Shown: positions 9,172-18,468 of the stretch, one piece after another | Layout: every line of letters begins with the position of its first letter | Numbering within the stretch: the stretch's first letter is position 1 | DNA from: Verrucomicrobiales bacterium | GTDB lineage: Bacteria > Verrucomicrobiota > Verrucomicrobiia > Limisphaerales > J093 | Assembly: GCA_024233215.1 (NCBI GenBank) | Contig: JACKPW010000009.1 | Location: 201,860-265,859, forward strand | DNA: 64,000 nucleotides | Direction of reading: 5' to 3' | Program-made: the position numbers and the translations under genes | Notes under the pieces: model-generated | Seen by the model: the letters and a program-made list of their open reading frames with translations, nothing else | Database searches by the model: none | What the model was told of the DNA's origin: nothing

Positions 9172-12100
9172 CTATGGCTGGGTTGCCCGGAGTCGCAGGA
9201 ACAGCCGGGGTGCCCCGTCCAACGGCGGTTTGACCCGCCAGGTCACGAGCGCACGTCCGTCCCCCAATGGGGTCTGTGAGATCCGTTCCAGACTGGTGCC
9301 GGCGTCCTCCCAGGTGACCAGGTCGGTGGAAAAGGACACGCCCAGTTCGACGCCGGTGGTCACCAGACTGATGGGGTGAAGCAACCACAGCTCCTGCGCT
9401 TCCCCGGGCCCCGCTGGGTGAAGCTCGATTCTCGTCGGGATGGGGGCTCCCCCCAGGTCGTTCCCCAACGCGTAATCGATCAGGTCGCGTTCCCCATTTC
9501 CGTCCGTGTCGGCCATCGGGTCGCCCTCGAAGGGCGTTGCGTCCGGGCCGCCCGGGCTGCCCCCGGTTCGCGTGCTTGTCCGCCAGTTTTCGGGAAGTGC
9601 GTGATCAGGATTGGTTTCCGGCGCCACCAGCACGAGGCTGAAGCCGTTGCCGTCGGCATCCGGCCAGGGGGCGGCGTCTGCGTAGGCGAATTCCCGGATC
9701 GTGTCATGGCCGGCATCCTCCAGTCGGAGGAGTTCCCCGCCGTTGCTGAGGGCCGTGCCGTTGGCGAAGGCGCCGGCGATTGGGAGGCCGGTTCCGTAGA
9801 CCGACTCGAAGGCGGCGAGGTCCCGGACGACGAGCACCCGTACCCCGGGGGGAAGCGAGGTGATGTCACTGCCGGTGAAGTCGAAGTCCACCCCCTGGGT
9901 GAACCGGATGCCCGCCAGATCGAGCGTCGTGGTCTCACTGATGTTCAGCAACTCGATGAACTCCGCCTCTGCGTTGACGACGGGATGGTACATCAGTTCG
10001 CTGACGACCAGGTAACGTTGGGGGTCGGAAGGCTGGGCCTCGAAGGTGGCGGTGTTGTTCGTGTTGCCTGCGGTGTCGAGGAGCGCGACCGTCCCGCCCA
10101 AGCCGGTGAGGTGACCCTGGTAGCCGCCCTGCACGAAGAGTCCTTCACCGCCCCGGGGGGAGACGGCACGGGCACGAAACGCCGCCGCGCTGGGGCAGAC
10201 GTAAAGCCGGCCGTTGGGCGGCAACACCGTCCCGCCGAGGAAGGTGTGAGCGATGGCGCCGGCCAGTTGCCAGTCCGAGATGTCCACGGCGATCGAATGC
10301 GGGTTCCGCAGCTCGATGTATTCCTCGTCCTGGTCGCCGGAGGCCGGGCTGGACTCGATGGTGCCAAACTCGATTTCCGGTTCCCCGGTGCTTGGCGGGA
10401 CGACTGTTCCGGCATGGAGTTCGGGCACGAAGAGCAGGTCGCTGCTGGACAGGCTGTCATTGAGCCCCTGGATGGCGAGGATGTTGCGGCCGGCGCGCAG
10501 GCTGAACTTCTTGTCCGTGACATCGAAGGTCATGTAAGCGTTCCGATTGGCCTCCTGGGAATGCAGGGCGGCCGAATCCCAGGACAGCGGTTCCGGGGAG
10601 TTTGCCGAGACCAGGAGCGTGCCGTTGAGGAACGCGACGAAGCCGTCATCGTATTTCATGCGCAGTTCGAGTTGGTCAATCGCGGAGGGATCCGCGAGAT
10701 CGAACTCAATGCGGAGGAACACGCTGTTGTTCTGCCTCATCTGCGTGTCCACGTTCAGCCCGATGAGTGACTCGTAACCGGTCCCGCGTTCATAGCCCAC
10801 CCCCGTGACCCCGGACAGCCAGCTGCTGTCATCGAACGGCTCCAGGGCGGGAACCCCGATCCATTTCCATCCGAGGCTGCTGTCCGTTGGCACCAGTGCC
10901 CGCACCCGGGCCCCGGCCACCACCAGAGGCGTGTAGTCGACCGTCGGTCCGCCCCCCACCTGGGGCAGGGGAATCTCACCGCCGTGGTCCACGGTTTGCG
11001 TGTTGTAGAGATAGTTGCGTCGGGCGGGCAGATACTCGGTCTTCCACCGGTCGATGGCCTCCACCATGGATTCCACCGCGGGACTGGGGTTGTCGTAAGC
11101 CACCACCGTTCCTCCCTGGAGCCAGGAACCCCATTTCTCGAAGTCGCGTTGGGCGTCCGAGGGCACGATATCAGGGGGGTCGATCAGCGCCAGTTGTTCG
11201 TTGAGACGTCGTTCACAGTAAAGGTCGTTCTCGTCCGTCCCCGCCTCGGGAGGGGGCGCGAGGTAGCGGTCGCTCAGGGTGCGGATCCGACGCATGATCA
11301 TGGCGCGCATGTCCGGATTTCCGAACATCTGGGCGACGAGGCGGATGGCGGTGCCGGTGACGACGTAACCGTCCGTGTAGAGCCGGTTGTCGAAATAGGT
11401 GTCCGTCGGATTCCAGAAGCGTCCGTAGGAGAGGTCCAGATCCCACGGGAGAATGGCCCATTCCTCGCTCCGGCCCGTGTCACAGTAGATGTACCAATTC
11501 TTGCTGTGCATATCGATGTTGCGGATCACCGAGTTGGCTGCGAGGAGGTTGACGCAGCGCGGAATGTCGATGTGGTCGTAGAGATATTGTTCGAGCGTGG
11601 TGCCGGTCAGGTCGAGGCCGTTGATCAGCTCCTGGAGGTCACTGTTGTCCTCGTCCAGGCGGGTCTTCTTCTCCACCCCTGCGTTCGCGGTGTCCCCGGC
11701 GTCCCGGTTCAGCAGGTTGGAGTAGACCTTGTAGAGGGCGCCATCCGGGTTGAGCCCCGCCCGCTCGAGGTAGACTTCGTCCGCATCCTCCACGAAATCG
11801 GCCGTGCTGAAGAAGCTGCCGTTGAGTTGGACCCGCACGGTGTACGCGAAGTGCGCCGGCACGCCGGACAGGCGCATCACCTCGTAGGCGATCACGTGTC
11901 GCACCTTGGATTTGTCCGCCCAGTTGGTGAGGAGGTCGATGTCCGCCACCCGGGGGGACTCCGGGCTCCACTGAAAGCGCTGGGGACGGTTGAAGTCGAT
12001 GTTGTAGCTCTTCTTGGGGAAGCCGGCCGAGGACTGCCCGTGCAGGGTGAACAGCACGTTGTCGTAGAACTCGCCCTCGTAGTAGACCGAGCCGCGCGCG

Positions 12101-13059
12101 CCGGTCGAGGTTCCCGCCCCCCCCAGGCTGGTGGTGAACCAGTGGAACACCGTCAGCCGGGACTGGATCCGCTCATCGGCAGCAACCGTGCCGTAGTATC
12201 GCGGGGAATCCTGGGGATCGCGGTAGGGTGGGTCGATGGTACCCGTGCCCTGGGCGTCCTCGGCGGCGAAACGCCAGCGGGTCATCAGGCCCGGCACGAA
12301 CGCGTCCGCCGGGATCACGGCCGTCCAGACGCCGTCGCCCGCGGCGGCATCCCCCCCGCTCCCGTCGTCCTGCATCTCAAGCAGGTGTTCCCCGGCAAAC
12401 ATCTGCCGGTAGAAGAGCCGGACCCCGGCCACGGGAGCGTTTACCGGGGTCACTCTTGCGGTCAGGGTCAGCGGGCCGGTCACGGGTTGCGGCGGATTCG
12501 GTTCGATCACCTGGATCGCCGGCCCGGCTCGCAGCCCCGTGCCGTTGGGGGCGCCCGGGGTGGGGGTGGTGAAGAAAGTCCAGCCCGGAGGCGGCACGGC
12601 GGCCGAGATGCCGAAGGATTCGTCCTCGAATTGCGGCGGATAGGCCGGGGCGAAATCGCTGACCACGCTGAATCCGTCCGGGGCCACGAGCGCCAGATAC
12701 TCCCCATCGGCCGCGAGTTTGAAGTCGGTATGCAGGGGCGCGGCAGGGTCGGTCCGGTCCTTTCCCGAGGCGAACACCACCAGGTATCCCCCCGGGGCCA
12801 GGGTGACCGGGGGAAAGGCCCATTTGCGGAGATTCGTGGCCTCATCCGTGAGGTAGTAGCCTGCCAGGGAAACCGCGGCACCGTCCGGATTGTGGATTTC
12901 CACCCAGTCCGAGTAGTCCCCGTCCTCGTCCCGCAGGGAGGAGTCGTTCGCCGCCATGAATTCGTTAATCACCGGCGCCCCGACCAGGGAGCCCGTCGAA
13001 ATCGCCAGCAGCCACAGCAACAGCCCGCGACGGACCGCAGTTGGAGTGAGACAATGCAC
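9172..13059 (-). CDS. Secreted CotH-kinase/lamin-tail-domain protein
   Basis: This 1295-residue secreted protein starts with a signal peptide (RRGLLLWLLAISTGSLVG). A lamin-tail domain follows at about 28-140 (INEFMAAND...DWVEIHNPDG). A CotH domain spans about 330-620, recognised by KKSYNIDFNR, LTNWADKSKVRHVIAYEVMR, DFVEDADEVYLERAGL and WAILPWDLDLSYGRFW. CotH domains are atypical kinases that phosphorylate extracellular proteins in spores and fungi; activity here is inferred only. A jelly-roll-like segment (about 740-860) and two more lamin-tail segments (EIEFGTIESSPASGDQDEEY, SELMYHPVVNAEAEFIELLN) follow. Near the end is an Asp-rich DTDGNGERDLIDYALG motif, then a terminal domain ending LFLRLRATQP. 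It is the only gene of its strand run and its function in this organism is unknown. Confidence 0.85.
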   Translation of the reverse strand: MHCLTPTAVRRGLLLWLLAISTGSLVGAPVINEFMAANDSSLRDEDGDYSDWVEIHNPDGAAVSLAGYYLTDEATNLRKWAFPPVTLAPGGYLVVFASGKDRTDPAAPLHTDFKLAADGEYLALVAPDGFSVVSDFAPAYPPQFEDESFGISAAVPPPGWTFFTTPTPGAPNGTGLRAGPAIQVIEPNPPQPVTGPLTLTARVTPVNAPVAGVRLFYRQMFAGEHLLEMQDDGSGGDAAAGDGVWTAVIPADAFVPGLMTRWRFAAEDAQGTGTIDPPYRDPQDSPRYYGTVAADERIQSRLTVFHWFTTSLGGAGTSTGARGSVYYEGEFYDNVLFTLHGQSSAGFPKKSYNIDFNRPQRFQWSPESPRVADIDLLTNWADKSKVRHVIAYEVMRLSGVPAHFAYTVRVQLNGSFFSTADFVEDADEVYLERAGLNPDGALYKVYSNLLNRDAGDTANAGVEKKTRLDEDNSDLQELINGLDLTGTTLEQYLYDHIDIPRCVNLLAANSVIRNIDMHSKNWYIYCDTGRSEEWAILPWDLDLSYGRFWNPTDTYFDNRLYTDGYVVTGTAIRLVAQMFGNPDMRAMIMRRIRTLSDRYLAPPPEAGTDENDLYCERRLNEQLALIDPPDIVPSDAQRDFEKWGSWLQGGTVVAYDNPSPAVESMVEAIDRWKTEYLPARRNYLYNTQTVDHGGEIPLPQVGGGPTVDYTPLVVAGARVRALVPTDSSLGWKWIGVPALEPFDDSSWLSGVTGVGYERGTGYESLIGLNVDTQMRQNNSVFLRIEFDLADPSAIDQLELRMKYDDGFVAFLNGTLLVSANSPEPLSWDSAALHSQEANRNAYMTFDVTDKKFSLRAGRNILAIQGLNDSLSSSDLLFVPELHAGTVVPPSTGEPEIEFGTIESSPASGDQDEEYIELRNPHSIAVDISDWQLAGAIAHTFLGGTVLPPNGRLYVCPSAAAFRARAVSPRGGEGLFVQGGYQGHLTGLGGTVALLDTAGNTNNTATFEAQPSDPQRYLVVSELMYHPVVNAEAEFIELLNISETTTLDLAGIRFTQGVDFDFTGSDITSLPPGVRVLVVRDLAAFESVYGTGLPIAGAFANGTALSNGGELLRLEDAGHDTIREFAYADAAPWPDADGNGFSLVLVAPETNPDHALPENWRTSTRTGGSPGGPDATPFEGDPMADTDGNGERDLIDYALGNDLGGAPIPTRIELHPAGPGEAQELWLLHPISLVTTGVELGVSFSTDLVTWEDAGTSLERISQTPLGDGRALVTWRVKPPLDGAPRLFLRLRATQP

Positions 13060-13253
13060 GCAGACCGCCTACCATCCATCGCTCTTGAAAGCAAGAACCG
13101 GCAGTTTGCCCTGGGATCATGGGAGGGTGACCCGGGCAGGAGGTTTGAGAATGGGATTGGCCGCCGAAGCCCGGGGCGGTATCTTGCAGCGCACGCGGGG
13201 CAGGGTTCGCTGGTGAACTCCCCCCTTGGTGCGAACGCAAACCCAGGCGAATC
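13060..13253. promoter_or_regulatory. Divergent promoter region
   Basis: This 194-bp stretch lies between the start of the minus-strand CotH gene and the start of the plus-strand kinase-like gene. It should contain both promoters; no clear hexamers or operator palindromes were identified. Confidence 0.3.
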
Positions 13254-13970
13254 ATGCAAACCTCAGCCAATCTTGACCGGTGCCTGACCTTCATCAACAG
13301 CCAGATGAGGACAGGCGGAAAGGACGAACACAGCGCCCAGCCGCGGCTGGCCATCACGTTTTCGCGGCAGACCGGTTGCGGCGCCTGGGAGATTGCCCCC
13401 CGGCTTGCCCGCATCCTGGAGGAGTCCGGACCAAAGGGGGATCACGCCTGGACGGTGTTCGATCGGGAGTTGGTGGAGAAGGTGCTCGAGGACCACAACC
13501 TGCCCGCCAAACTCGCGCAGTACATGCCGGAGGACAAGGTCTCCTATTTCTCCGATGCCGTGCAGGAGTTGCTGGGTTTGCACCCGCCCTCCTGGGATTT
13601 GGTGCGCAAGACCACGGACACCATCATGCGCCTGGCGGCGATTGGCCGGGTCATCCTGATCGGACGCGGCGCCAACGTCGTGACCGGCCGCCTCCGCCAC
13701 ACCCTGCACGTGCGGCTCGTCGGCTCCCTGGACGTTCGCATCAAGCGTCTGATGGGCCGCAAGGGGATGGATGAGAAGGAAGCCCGACGAACGATTGAAC
13801 AGTCGGATCGCGGGCGCGAGCGGTACCTCAAGGAGTACTTCCGGGCGGACCTCGGCGATCCGTTGCTCTACGATCTGACGGTGAACACCGACCGCTTCAC
13901 GAGCGACCAGAGCGCAGAGCTGATCGCCGTGGCGGCCTTGCAGCGGCTTGGTTGGCGCAAGGCCGGCTGA
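13254..13970 (+). CDS. Cytidylate kinase-like family protein
   Basis: The 238-residue product matches the cytidylate-kinase-like family. An N-terminal ITFSRQTGCGAWEIAPRLA replaces the usual P-loop. It is followed by FDRELVEKV, an AIGRVILIGRGANVV strand, and a basic helix with RIKRLMGRKGMDEKEARRTI and DRGRERYLKEYF. These motifs form the NMP-kinase-like fold, but the substrate of this subfamily is not established, so it should not be assumed to be the essential Cmk. It is cytosolic with no signal peptide. ATG 13254 begins MQTSANLDR. It converges on the sugar isomerase gene, with a REP pair between them. Confidence 0.75.
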   Translation: MQTSANLDRCLTFINSQMRTGGKDEHSAQPRLAITFSRQTGCGAWEIAPRLARILEESGPKGDHAWTVFDRELVEKVLEDHNLPAKLAQYMPEDKVSYFSDAVQELLGLHPPSWDLVRKTTDTIMRLAAIGRVILIGRGANVVTGRLRHTLHVRLVGSLDVRIKRLMGRKGMDEKEARRTIEQSDRGRERYLKEYFRADLGDPLLYDLTVNTDRFTSDQSAELIAVAALQRLGWRKAG

Positions 13971-14004
13971 AGGGTCCGCCGGCTGGAGCAGTTCAATAAG
14001 CTCC

Positions 14005-14077
14005 GTAGCCGCGGACGTCAGTCCGCGCACTCGGCTTCCCGCTGGAGAGGAATGCGCCGACTGACGTCGGCGGCCAC
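14005..14077. repeat. Inverted pair of GTAG REP elements (BIME-like)
   Basis: The left element (14005-14029) is GTAG plus a hairpin with arms GCGGAC and GTCCGC around GTCA. The right element (14053-14077) is the inverted partner with arms GCCGAC and GTCGGC around TGAC, ending CCAC in place of CTAC. Only about 23 bp separate them, much less than in the 180-bp array units. The pair lies between two convergent stop codons (13970 and 14096), a classic REP position, and may act as a bidirectional terminator. Confidence 0.8.
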
Positions 14078-14095
14078 GGCTTTTCGGGAAATGCT

Positions 14096-15208
14096 TTAGG
14101 CACGCACGCCGAGCCCGAGGGTGCGGCAGTAGGTGAGACTCTTCTCGAGATCCTCGCGCTGATAGGCCTGTTGGGCCTCGCGACCCTGCGGGCGTACGGC
14201 TTCCAGCGGCCGTCCCTTGCGGGCCATCGCCAGGAACTTCGCGAAATCCTTCGCCAGCGCCTTCGGCCAGACGTTCCAGAAATCGGTCTGGAGGTAGGGG
14301 AACTCCACCGAGAAACCCGAGATGGTCTCGATTTGCACCGGAACCTGGGGGCAGAAGGCCGCAAACCGGGCGAAATAGGCCTTCCAATCCACCAGGCCCT
14401 CCCCCATCGCCGTCCAGGCCACCCGCGCCCCGTTGTCGGTCTCCCAGATCATGGAATCCCGCAGGCTGGTGCAGCAGACATAGGGCCCGAGGATTTCGAG
14501 CGACTCCTGCGGATCTTCCAGGGTCCAGGTGGCGTTGCCCGAATCCATGTTGACCCCGACATAGTCCCTGCCGGCCGCCTCGACCAGGGTGACGAGTTCC
14601 CGCGCCTGCATGTCGCCGGCGTGGTTCTCAATGGCGATCTTGATTCCCGCATCCACCGCGCGGGAGCGGCAGGCCTGGCACACCTTGATGGTGTCCGCGA
14701 TGCGCGCCTCGATCCCGCCCTCGGTTTGACGGTCCTCCCGGGCGCCTTGGACGACCCGGATCACCGGGGAACCCAGGTCCGTTGCCATGCGAATTCCCAG
14801 GGCCAGGTGTTCCTCCGCCGTGCCCCACTTGTCCTTGAACGTGCGCGAGGTCGGGCAGATGCTCCAAGTCCCGAGGTAGAGTTCCAGTCCCTTGTCCGAG
14901 GCCATCCGGCGCAGGTCCCGCAGGTGCGCGCCATCGTGGCTTTCAAAGGCATCCAGGTCGCTGATGAACAGCGTGTCGAGCTTCAGGGAAGCGGCGTAGT
15001 CGATGAGTTGAGGTGCCTTCCAACCCATCCCGCGAACGGCGAAATTGTCCAGGCCCAGCTTCAGGCGGGGTGACGGTTCCGCGGCAACGGCGGTGACCTT
15101 GGGAAGGCCGGCGGCAAGGCCGGCACCGGCGAGCGCCAGGGTTCGGGCGAAATCGCGACGGGAGAGGCTGGGAACAACCGGTTTCATGCGCTGCATTTTC
15201 ATGGTCAT
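14096..15208 (-). CDS. Tat-exported sugar phosphate isomerase/epimerase family protein
   Basis: The 370-residue product has a twin-arginine signal (LSRRDFARTLALAGAGLAAG) and a xylose-isomerase-like TIM barrel. Barrel strands are visible as KLGLDNFAV, LDTLFISDLDAFESHDG, GLELYLGTWSI, SPVIRVVQGA, IKIAIENHAGD and VGVNMDSGNATWTLEDP. The acidic residues and histidine of ENHAGD, MDSGN and PVQIETI are the expected metal ligands. Such proteins isomerise or epimerise sugars or sugar derivatives; the substrate is unknown. ATG 15208 is chosen just ahead of the Tat motif, and other in-frame ATGs nearby are possible. It lies upstream in sequence but downstream in transcription of a Gfo/Idh/MocA gene, with which it may form a catabolic pair. 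Confidence 0.8.
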   Translation of the reverse strand: MTMKMQRMKPVVPSLSRRDFARTLALAGAGLAAGLPKVTAVAAEPSPRLKLGLDNFAVRGMGWKAPQLIDYAASLKLDTLFISDLDAFESHDGAHLRDLRRMASDKGLELYLGTWSICPTSRTFKDKWGTAEEHLALGIRMATDLGSPVIRVVQGAREDRQTEGGIEARIADTIKVCQACRSRAVDAGIKIAIENHAGDMQARELVTLVEAAGRDYVGVNMDSGNATWTLEDPQESLEILGPYVCCTSLRDSMIWETDNGARVAWTAMGEGLVDWKAYFARFAAFCPQVPVQIETISGFSVEFPYLQTDFWNVWPKALAKDFAKFLAMARKGRPLEAVRPQGREAQQAYQREDLEKSLTYCRTLGLGVRA

Positions 15209-15365
15209 CAAACGACTTCGGAGACCCGCATCGGGGGATCGCGGAAGCGCGTCCTTGTAGCCCCGCCGCCGGGCGCGAGGCAAGCCGCGAGTGTGTGAGA
15301 ACCCGGTCGTTCAAGGTCGCCTCAGGGTGACAAGGGCTCATGCTCATCCTACGGGCGCAAGCAAC

Positions 15366-16463
15366 TCAACCAACCGGTTCCTCGCTCCTCCTTTCGTGTA
15401 CTTCGTGTGTTTCGTGGTTGGACTGAATGGTTGCGGCTGAGCGCCGGCAAATCGCCTCCATGACCTCGCTGGTGCGCAGGGCGGTTTCGCCGGTGCTGGG
15501 GCAGGTGCCCCGCCCCTGCAACGTCGCGACCACCCGTTCAATCAAGGGTTGGGCGACCGGCTGCGGCGGGATGAGATCGAAGGACTCAACCCCGGCGGAG
15601 GTGTGCCATTCGACGGGGGTCGGCTCGAAACAGGCGAACCGGATCATCCCCCGGCGCCCGAGGATCTCGGTCCGGTCCAGTTGCGCCGTGGCGTCGGTGG
15701 TGAAACACCAGCTTCCGTGGCCCACCGCACCGTTTTCCAGGTCGAAGCGGGCGGTGACCAGATCGTCCGCCGGATACCATCCCGCCTGGTTCCCGGCCCA
15801 GCCGGTGGCGTTCCGGAGTGGGCCGAACCAGAAGTCCAGCAGGTCGAGTTGATGGGCCGCCATGTCGTGAAAGTAGCCGCCGCCCGCGATCTCCGGTCGA
15901 ACGCGCCAGGGGAGGTCGTCCCGCCGCCGATCCTCAGGTCGCGGGGGCATCCACAAAGCGATCCGGACCAACCGCACCTCGCCGATCGCCCCGGCGTCCA
16001 GCAGTTCCTTCACCTTGAGAAAGCGCGCCTGGCAGCGGCGGTAGTACGCGACGAACAACGGCACCCCGTGCGCGGTGCAGGCGGCGATCATCCGCCGGCA
16101 ATCCGCCACCGTGTGAGCCATCGGTTTCTCGACATACACCGGTTTGCCGGCGGCGGCGGCGAGGCAGGTGTAGTCCGCATGGGAGGACGGCGGGGTCGCA
16201 ATGTAGACGGCATTGACCCCGGGATCACGGAGGAGTTCGCCGGCATCCGCATACCAGCGCGGCACCGCGTGGCGGGCGGCGTAGTCCTGCACCCTGGCGG
16301 CCGTCCGCGACATCACGGCAACCAGGCGCGACCCGGGAATGCGATTGAAGGCCGGGGCGCTCTTGATCTCGGTCACGTCCCCGCAACCGATCATGCCCCA
16401 GCCGATCGGCCGGGCGGGCGCGATCGGGGGCCCGTCGTTCGGTGATTCCGGGTTGCCGCTCAT
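15366..16463 (-). CDS. Gfo/Idh/MocA family NAD(P)-dependent oxidoreductase
   Basis: The 365-residue product has the N-terminal Rossmann fold GWGMIGCGDVTEIKSAP and LVAVMSRTAARV, then AVYIATPPSSHADY. The family motif VYVEKPMAHT supplies the catalytic Lys of EKP. A second catalytic area is GGGYFHDMAAHQLDLLDFWFG. The family oxidises or reduces sugars, inositols and related substrates with NAD(P). ATG 16463 (MSGNPES) fits the family length. The C-terminal tail after AICRRSAATIQS is odd: it reads NHETHEVHERRSEE and is encoded by a short repeat element rather than by conserved enzyme sequence, so the ancestral stop was probably earlier. Confidence 0.88.
   Translation of the reverse strand: MSGNPESPNDGPPIAPARPIGWGMIGCGDVTEIKSAPAFNRIPGSRLVAVMSRTAARVQDYAARHAVPRWYADAGELLRDPGVNAVYIATPPSSHADYTCLAAAAGKPVYVEKPMAHTVADCRRMIAACTAHGVPLFVAYYRRCQARFLKVKELLDAGAIGEVRLVRIALWMPPRPEDRRRDDLPWRVRPEIAGGGYFHDMAAHQLDLLDFWFGPLRNATGWAGNQAGWYPADDLVTARFDLENGAVGHGSWCFTTDATAQLDRTEILGRRGMIRFACFEPTPVEWHTSAGVESFDLIPPQPVAQPLIERVVATLQGRGTCPSTGETALRTSEVMEAICRRSAATIQSNHETHEVHERRSEEPVG
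15393..15420. repeat. Short TTCGTG repeat forming the 3' end of the dehydrogenase gene
   Basis: TTCGTG occurs three times here (TTCGTG-TAC-TTCGTG-TGT-TTCGTG). On the minus strand it is translated as the His/Glu-rich tail NHETHEVHE. Such short tandem elements behave as dispersed intergenic repeats; here it has been captured in a reading frame. Confidence 0.5.
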
Positions 16464-16587
16464 GGTGTTCAACTCCGTGCTGCGGACGGGAGCATACCGG
16501 GAACCGCGCGGTCGGCCATCCCCAAGCTTCGCTTCGGGGTCGCATTTTCGCGGAGCCTGGCGTATGCTGCGACATCGTTTCCTCTTT

Positions 16588-18060
16588 ATGAACATCCTGT
16601 TCGTCAATCCGCGGACGCCGGACACGTTCTGGAGTTTCCGCCATGCCCTGCGGTTCGTGCTGAAGAAGGCGGCCATGCCGCCGCTGGGGTTGTTGACCGT
16701 CGCCGGCATGCTGCCGCGCGACTGGCATTTGCGGTTGGTGGATCTCAACGTGAAGCGCCTTGCCGATGGGGATATCCGGTGGGCGGATTATGTGTTCCTT
16801 GGCGCCATGCTGGTGCAACGGGAGTCCGCCCGGGAGGTGGCGCGGCGCTGTATTGCGCTGGGGCGTCCGGTCCTGGCCGGAGGGCCGCTGTTCACAACGA
16901 GTCACCAGGCCTTCCCGGAAATCCCGCACTTTGTGCTGGGGGAGGCGGAGGGCGTCATGGCGGAGGTCGTGGAGGATGTTCGGCGGGGTCGGCTGCGGCG
17001 CGTCTACGAAGCCACCCGGCGGCCGGACCTGGCGGAGACGCCGTCGCCCCGCTGGGACCTGATCAACCCGCGCCACTACGTGACCCTGACCGTGCAGTCC
17101 TCCCGGGGATGTCCCTACGACTGCGAGTTCTGCGACATCATCGTGATGAACGGGCGGGTGCCACGCACCAAATCGTGCGAGCAACTGGTGGGCGAGTTGG
17201 AGGCCCTGCGGCGGATCGGTTGGCGCGACATGGTGTTTATCGTGGACGACAATTTCATCGGCAACAAACGGCACACCCGGGCGCTGCTGCAGGCCATGAT
17301 CGAATGGCGAGGCCGGACCGGCGCGCGAATGGGGTTTCTCACGGAAGCCTCCGTGGATCTGGCGGATGATCCCGAACTCTGCCGGTTGATGGTTGAGGCC
17401 GGGTTCAAGAAGGTCTTCGTGGGACTGGAGACCCCCTCGGTGGAGGCGTTGGTGGAGTGTCGCAAGGTGCAGAACAGCCGGCGGAACCTGGCCTCGGCGA
17501 TCCAGACCTTGCAGGCCGCCGGCCTGGAGGTGATGGGCGGGTTCATCGTCGGGTTTGACAGTGACACGCAGGACATCTTCAAGCGGCAGTTTGAGTTCAT
17601 CCAGAACTCCGGGGTGGTCACCGCGATGGTGGGGCTCCTCACGGCCCTGCCGCAGACGCGTCTCTGGCAACGATTGGAGCGTGAGGGCCGGTTGCTGGCC
17701 GGCAGCACCGGGGACAACACCGATGGCGTGTTGAACTTCGTTCCGAAGCTGGGTCGGGAGCAGTTGCAGGCGGGCTACCGGGAGTTGATCCGGAGGCTCT
17801 ACGAACCCCGCACCTACTACCGGCGCATCCGGACCTTCCTGCAGAACCACCGCCCCCAGGGGCCGCGTCTCCGGCTGTCGCGGGCGGACCTGCTGGCGTG
17901 CGTCCGGTCGTTCTGGGTGCTGGGCGTGCGAAGTCGCGGTCAATGGCATTACTGGCGGCTCTTCTGGAGCACGTTGCTGAAGCGGCCGCGGCAGTTTCCG
18001 CAGGCCATCGAGCTGGCCATCCTCGGTTATCACTTCCGGCGCGTGGCCCAACGCGCTTGA
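16588..18060 (+). CDS. B12-binding-domain radical SAM protein
   Basis: The 490-residue product has an N-terminal cobalamin-binding-like domain (ILFVNPRTPDTFWSFRHAL, VDLNVKRL, VLAGGPLFTT) and a radical SAM core. The cluster motif RGCPYDCEFCD provides Cys175, Cys179 and Cys182. FIVDDNFIGNKRHT and VGLETPSVEAL are also typical of the family. A C-terminal Arg-rich extension resembles DUF4070. Relatives include methyltransferases acting on unactivated carbons, such as hopanoid C-2 methylase, but nothing here identifies the substrate and no hopanoid genes are nearby. ATG 16588 begins the first strand; an ATG at 16564 would add eight residues. Confidence 0.88.
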   Translation: MNILFVNPRTPDTFWSFRHALRFVLKKAAMPPLGLLTVAGMLPRDWHLRLVDLNVKRLADGDIRWADYVFLGAMLVQRESAREVARRCIALGRPVLAGGPLFTTSHQAFPEIPHFVLGEAEGVMAEVVEDVRRGRLRRVYEATRRPDLAETPSPRWDLINPRHYVTLTVQSSRGCPYDCEFCDIIVMNGRVPRTKSCEQLVGELEALRRIGWRDMVFIVDDNFIGNKRHTRALLQAMIEWRGRTGARMGFLTEASVDLADDPELCRLMVEAGFKKVFVGLETPSVEALVECRKVQNSRRNLASAIQTLQAAGLEVMGGFIVGFDSDTQDIFKRQFEFIQNSGVVTAMVGLLTALPQTRLWQRLEREGRLLAGSTGDNTDGVLNFVPKLGREQLQAGYRELIRRLYEPRTYYRRIRTFLQNHRPQGPRLRLSRADLLACVRSFWVLGVRSRGQWHYWRLFWSTLLKRPRQFPQAIELAILGYHFRRVAQRA

Positions 18061-18113
18061 TCGAGACCTGTCGGGAGCGCTCCGATCCTCCGGCCGGGGA
18101 TGTTGATGGGAGA

Positions 18114-18407
18114 ATGGACATGATGCACATCGTCTCGATTGCCCTGATCGCGGGGATCGTCGCCAGCGGCGGCTTCGTCGTCTGGTTGTTCCGAAGGGAG
18201 CCGGACCGGGTGTTGTGCCTGGTGCTGCTGACCCTGGGGGCCTGCCTGCTCGCCTACGGACATCTGGAATGGGCCGCCCGCCACGAGAGTCCCGAGGTCA
18301 AGGAGGCCATGTTCATCCGCCACGTGATCGCCGGATGGGCGCTGACCGGAATGGGCTTTGTCGGTCTGATGGGTTGCAGACGGCGAACCGACGCCGGTGG
18401 GGAATGA
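18114..18407 (+). CDS. Small membrane protein, function unknown
   Basis: The 97-residue product has three hydrophobic segments: IVSIALIAGIVASGGFVVWLF, CLVLLTLGACLLAYGHLE and HVIAGWALTGMGFVGLMG. The middle loop contains WAARHESPEVKEAMF and the tail is CRRRTDAGGE. A purine-rich stretch (GGGAGA) just precedes ATG 18114. It lies 53 bp after the radical SAM gene and may be co-transcribed. I do not recognise the family. Confidence 0.6.
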   Translation: MDMMHIVSIALIAGIVASGGFVVWLFRREPDRVLCLVLLTLGACLLAYGHLEWAARHESPEVKEAMFIRHVIAGWALTGMGFVGLMGCRRRTDAGGE

Positions 18408-18468
18408 GAATCACCGGGTCCGGTTTGACAGCCGTCGCCGGGATGCGTATGGATTGCCGCAGCAAGCC

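Noticed and set aside
16588..18060. Naming the radical SAM gene as hopanoid C-2 methylase
   Set aside because: The family is broad and no hopanoid genes are nearby, so only the general family is supported.
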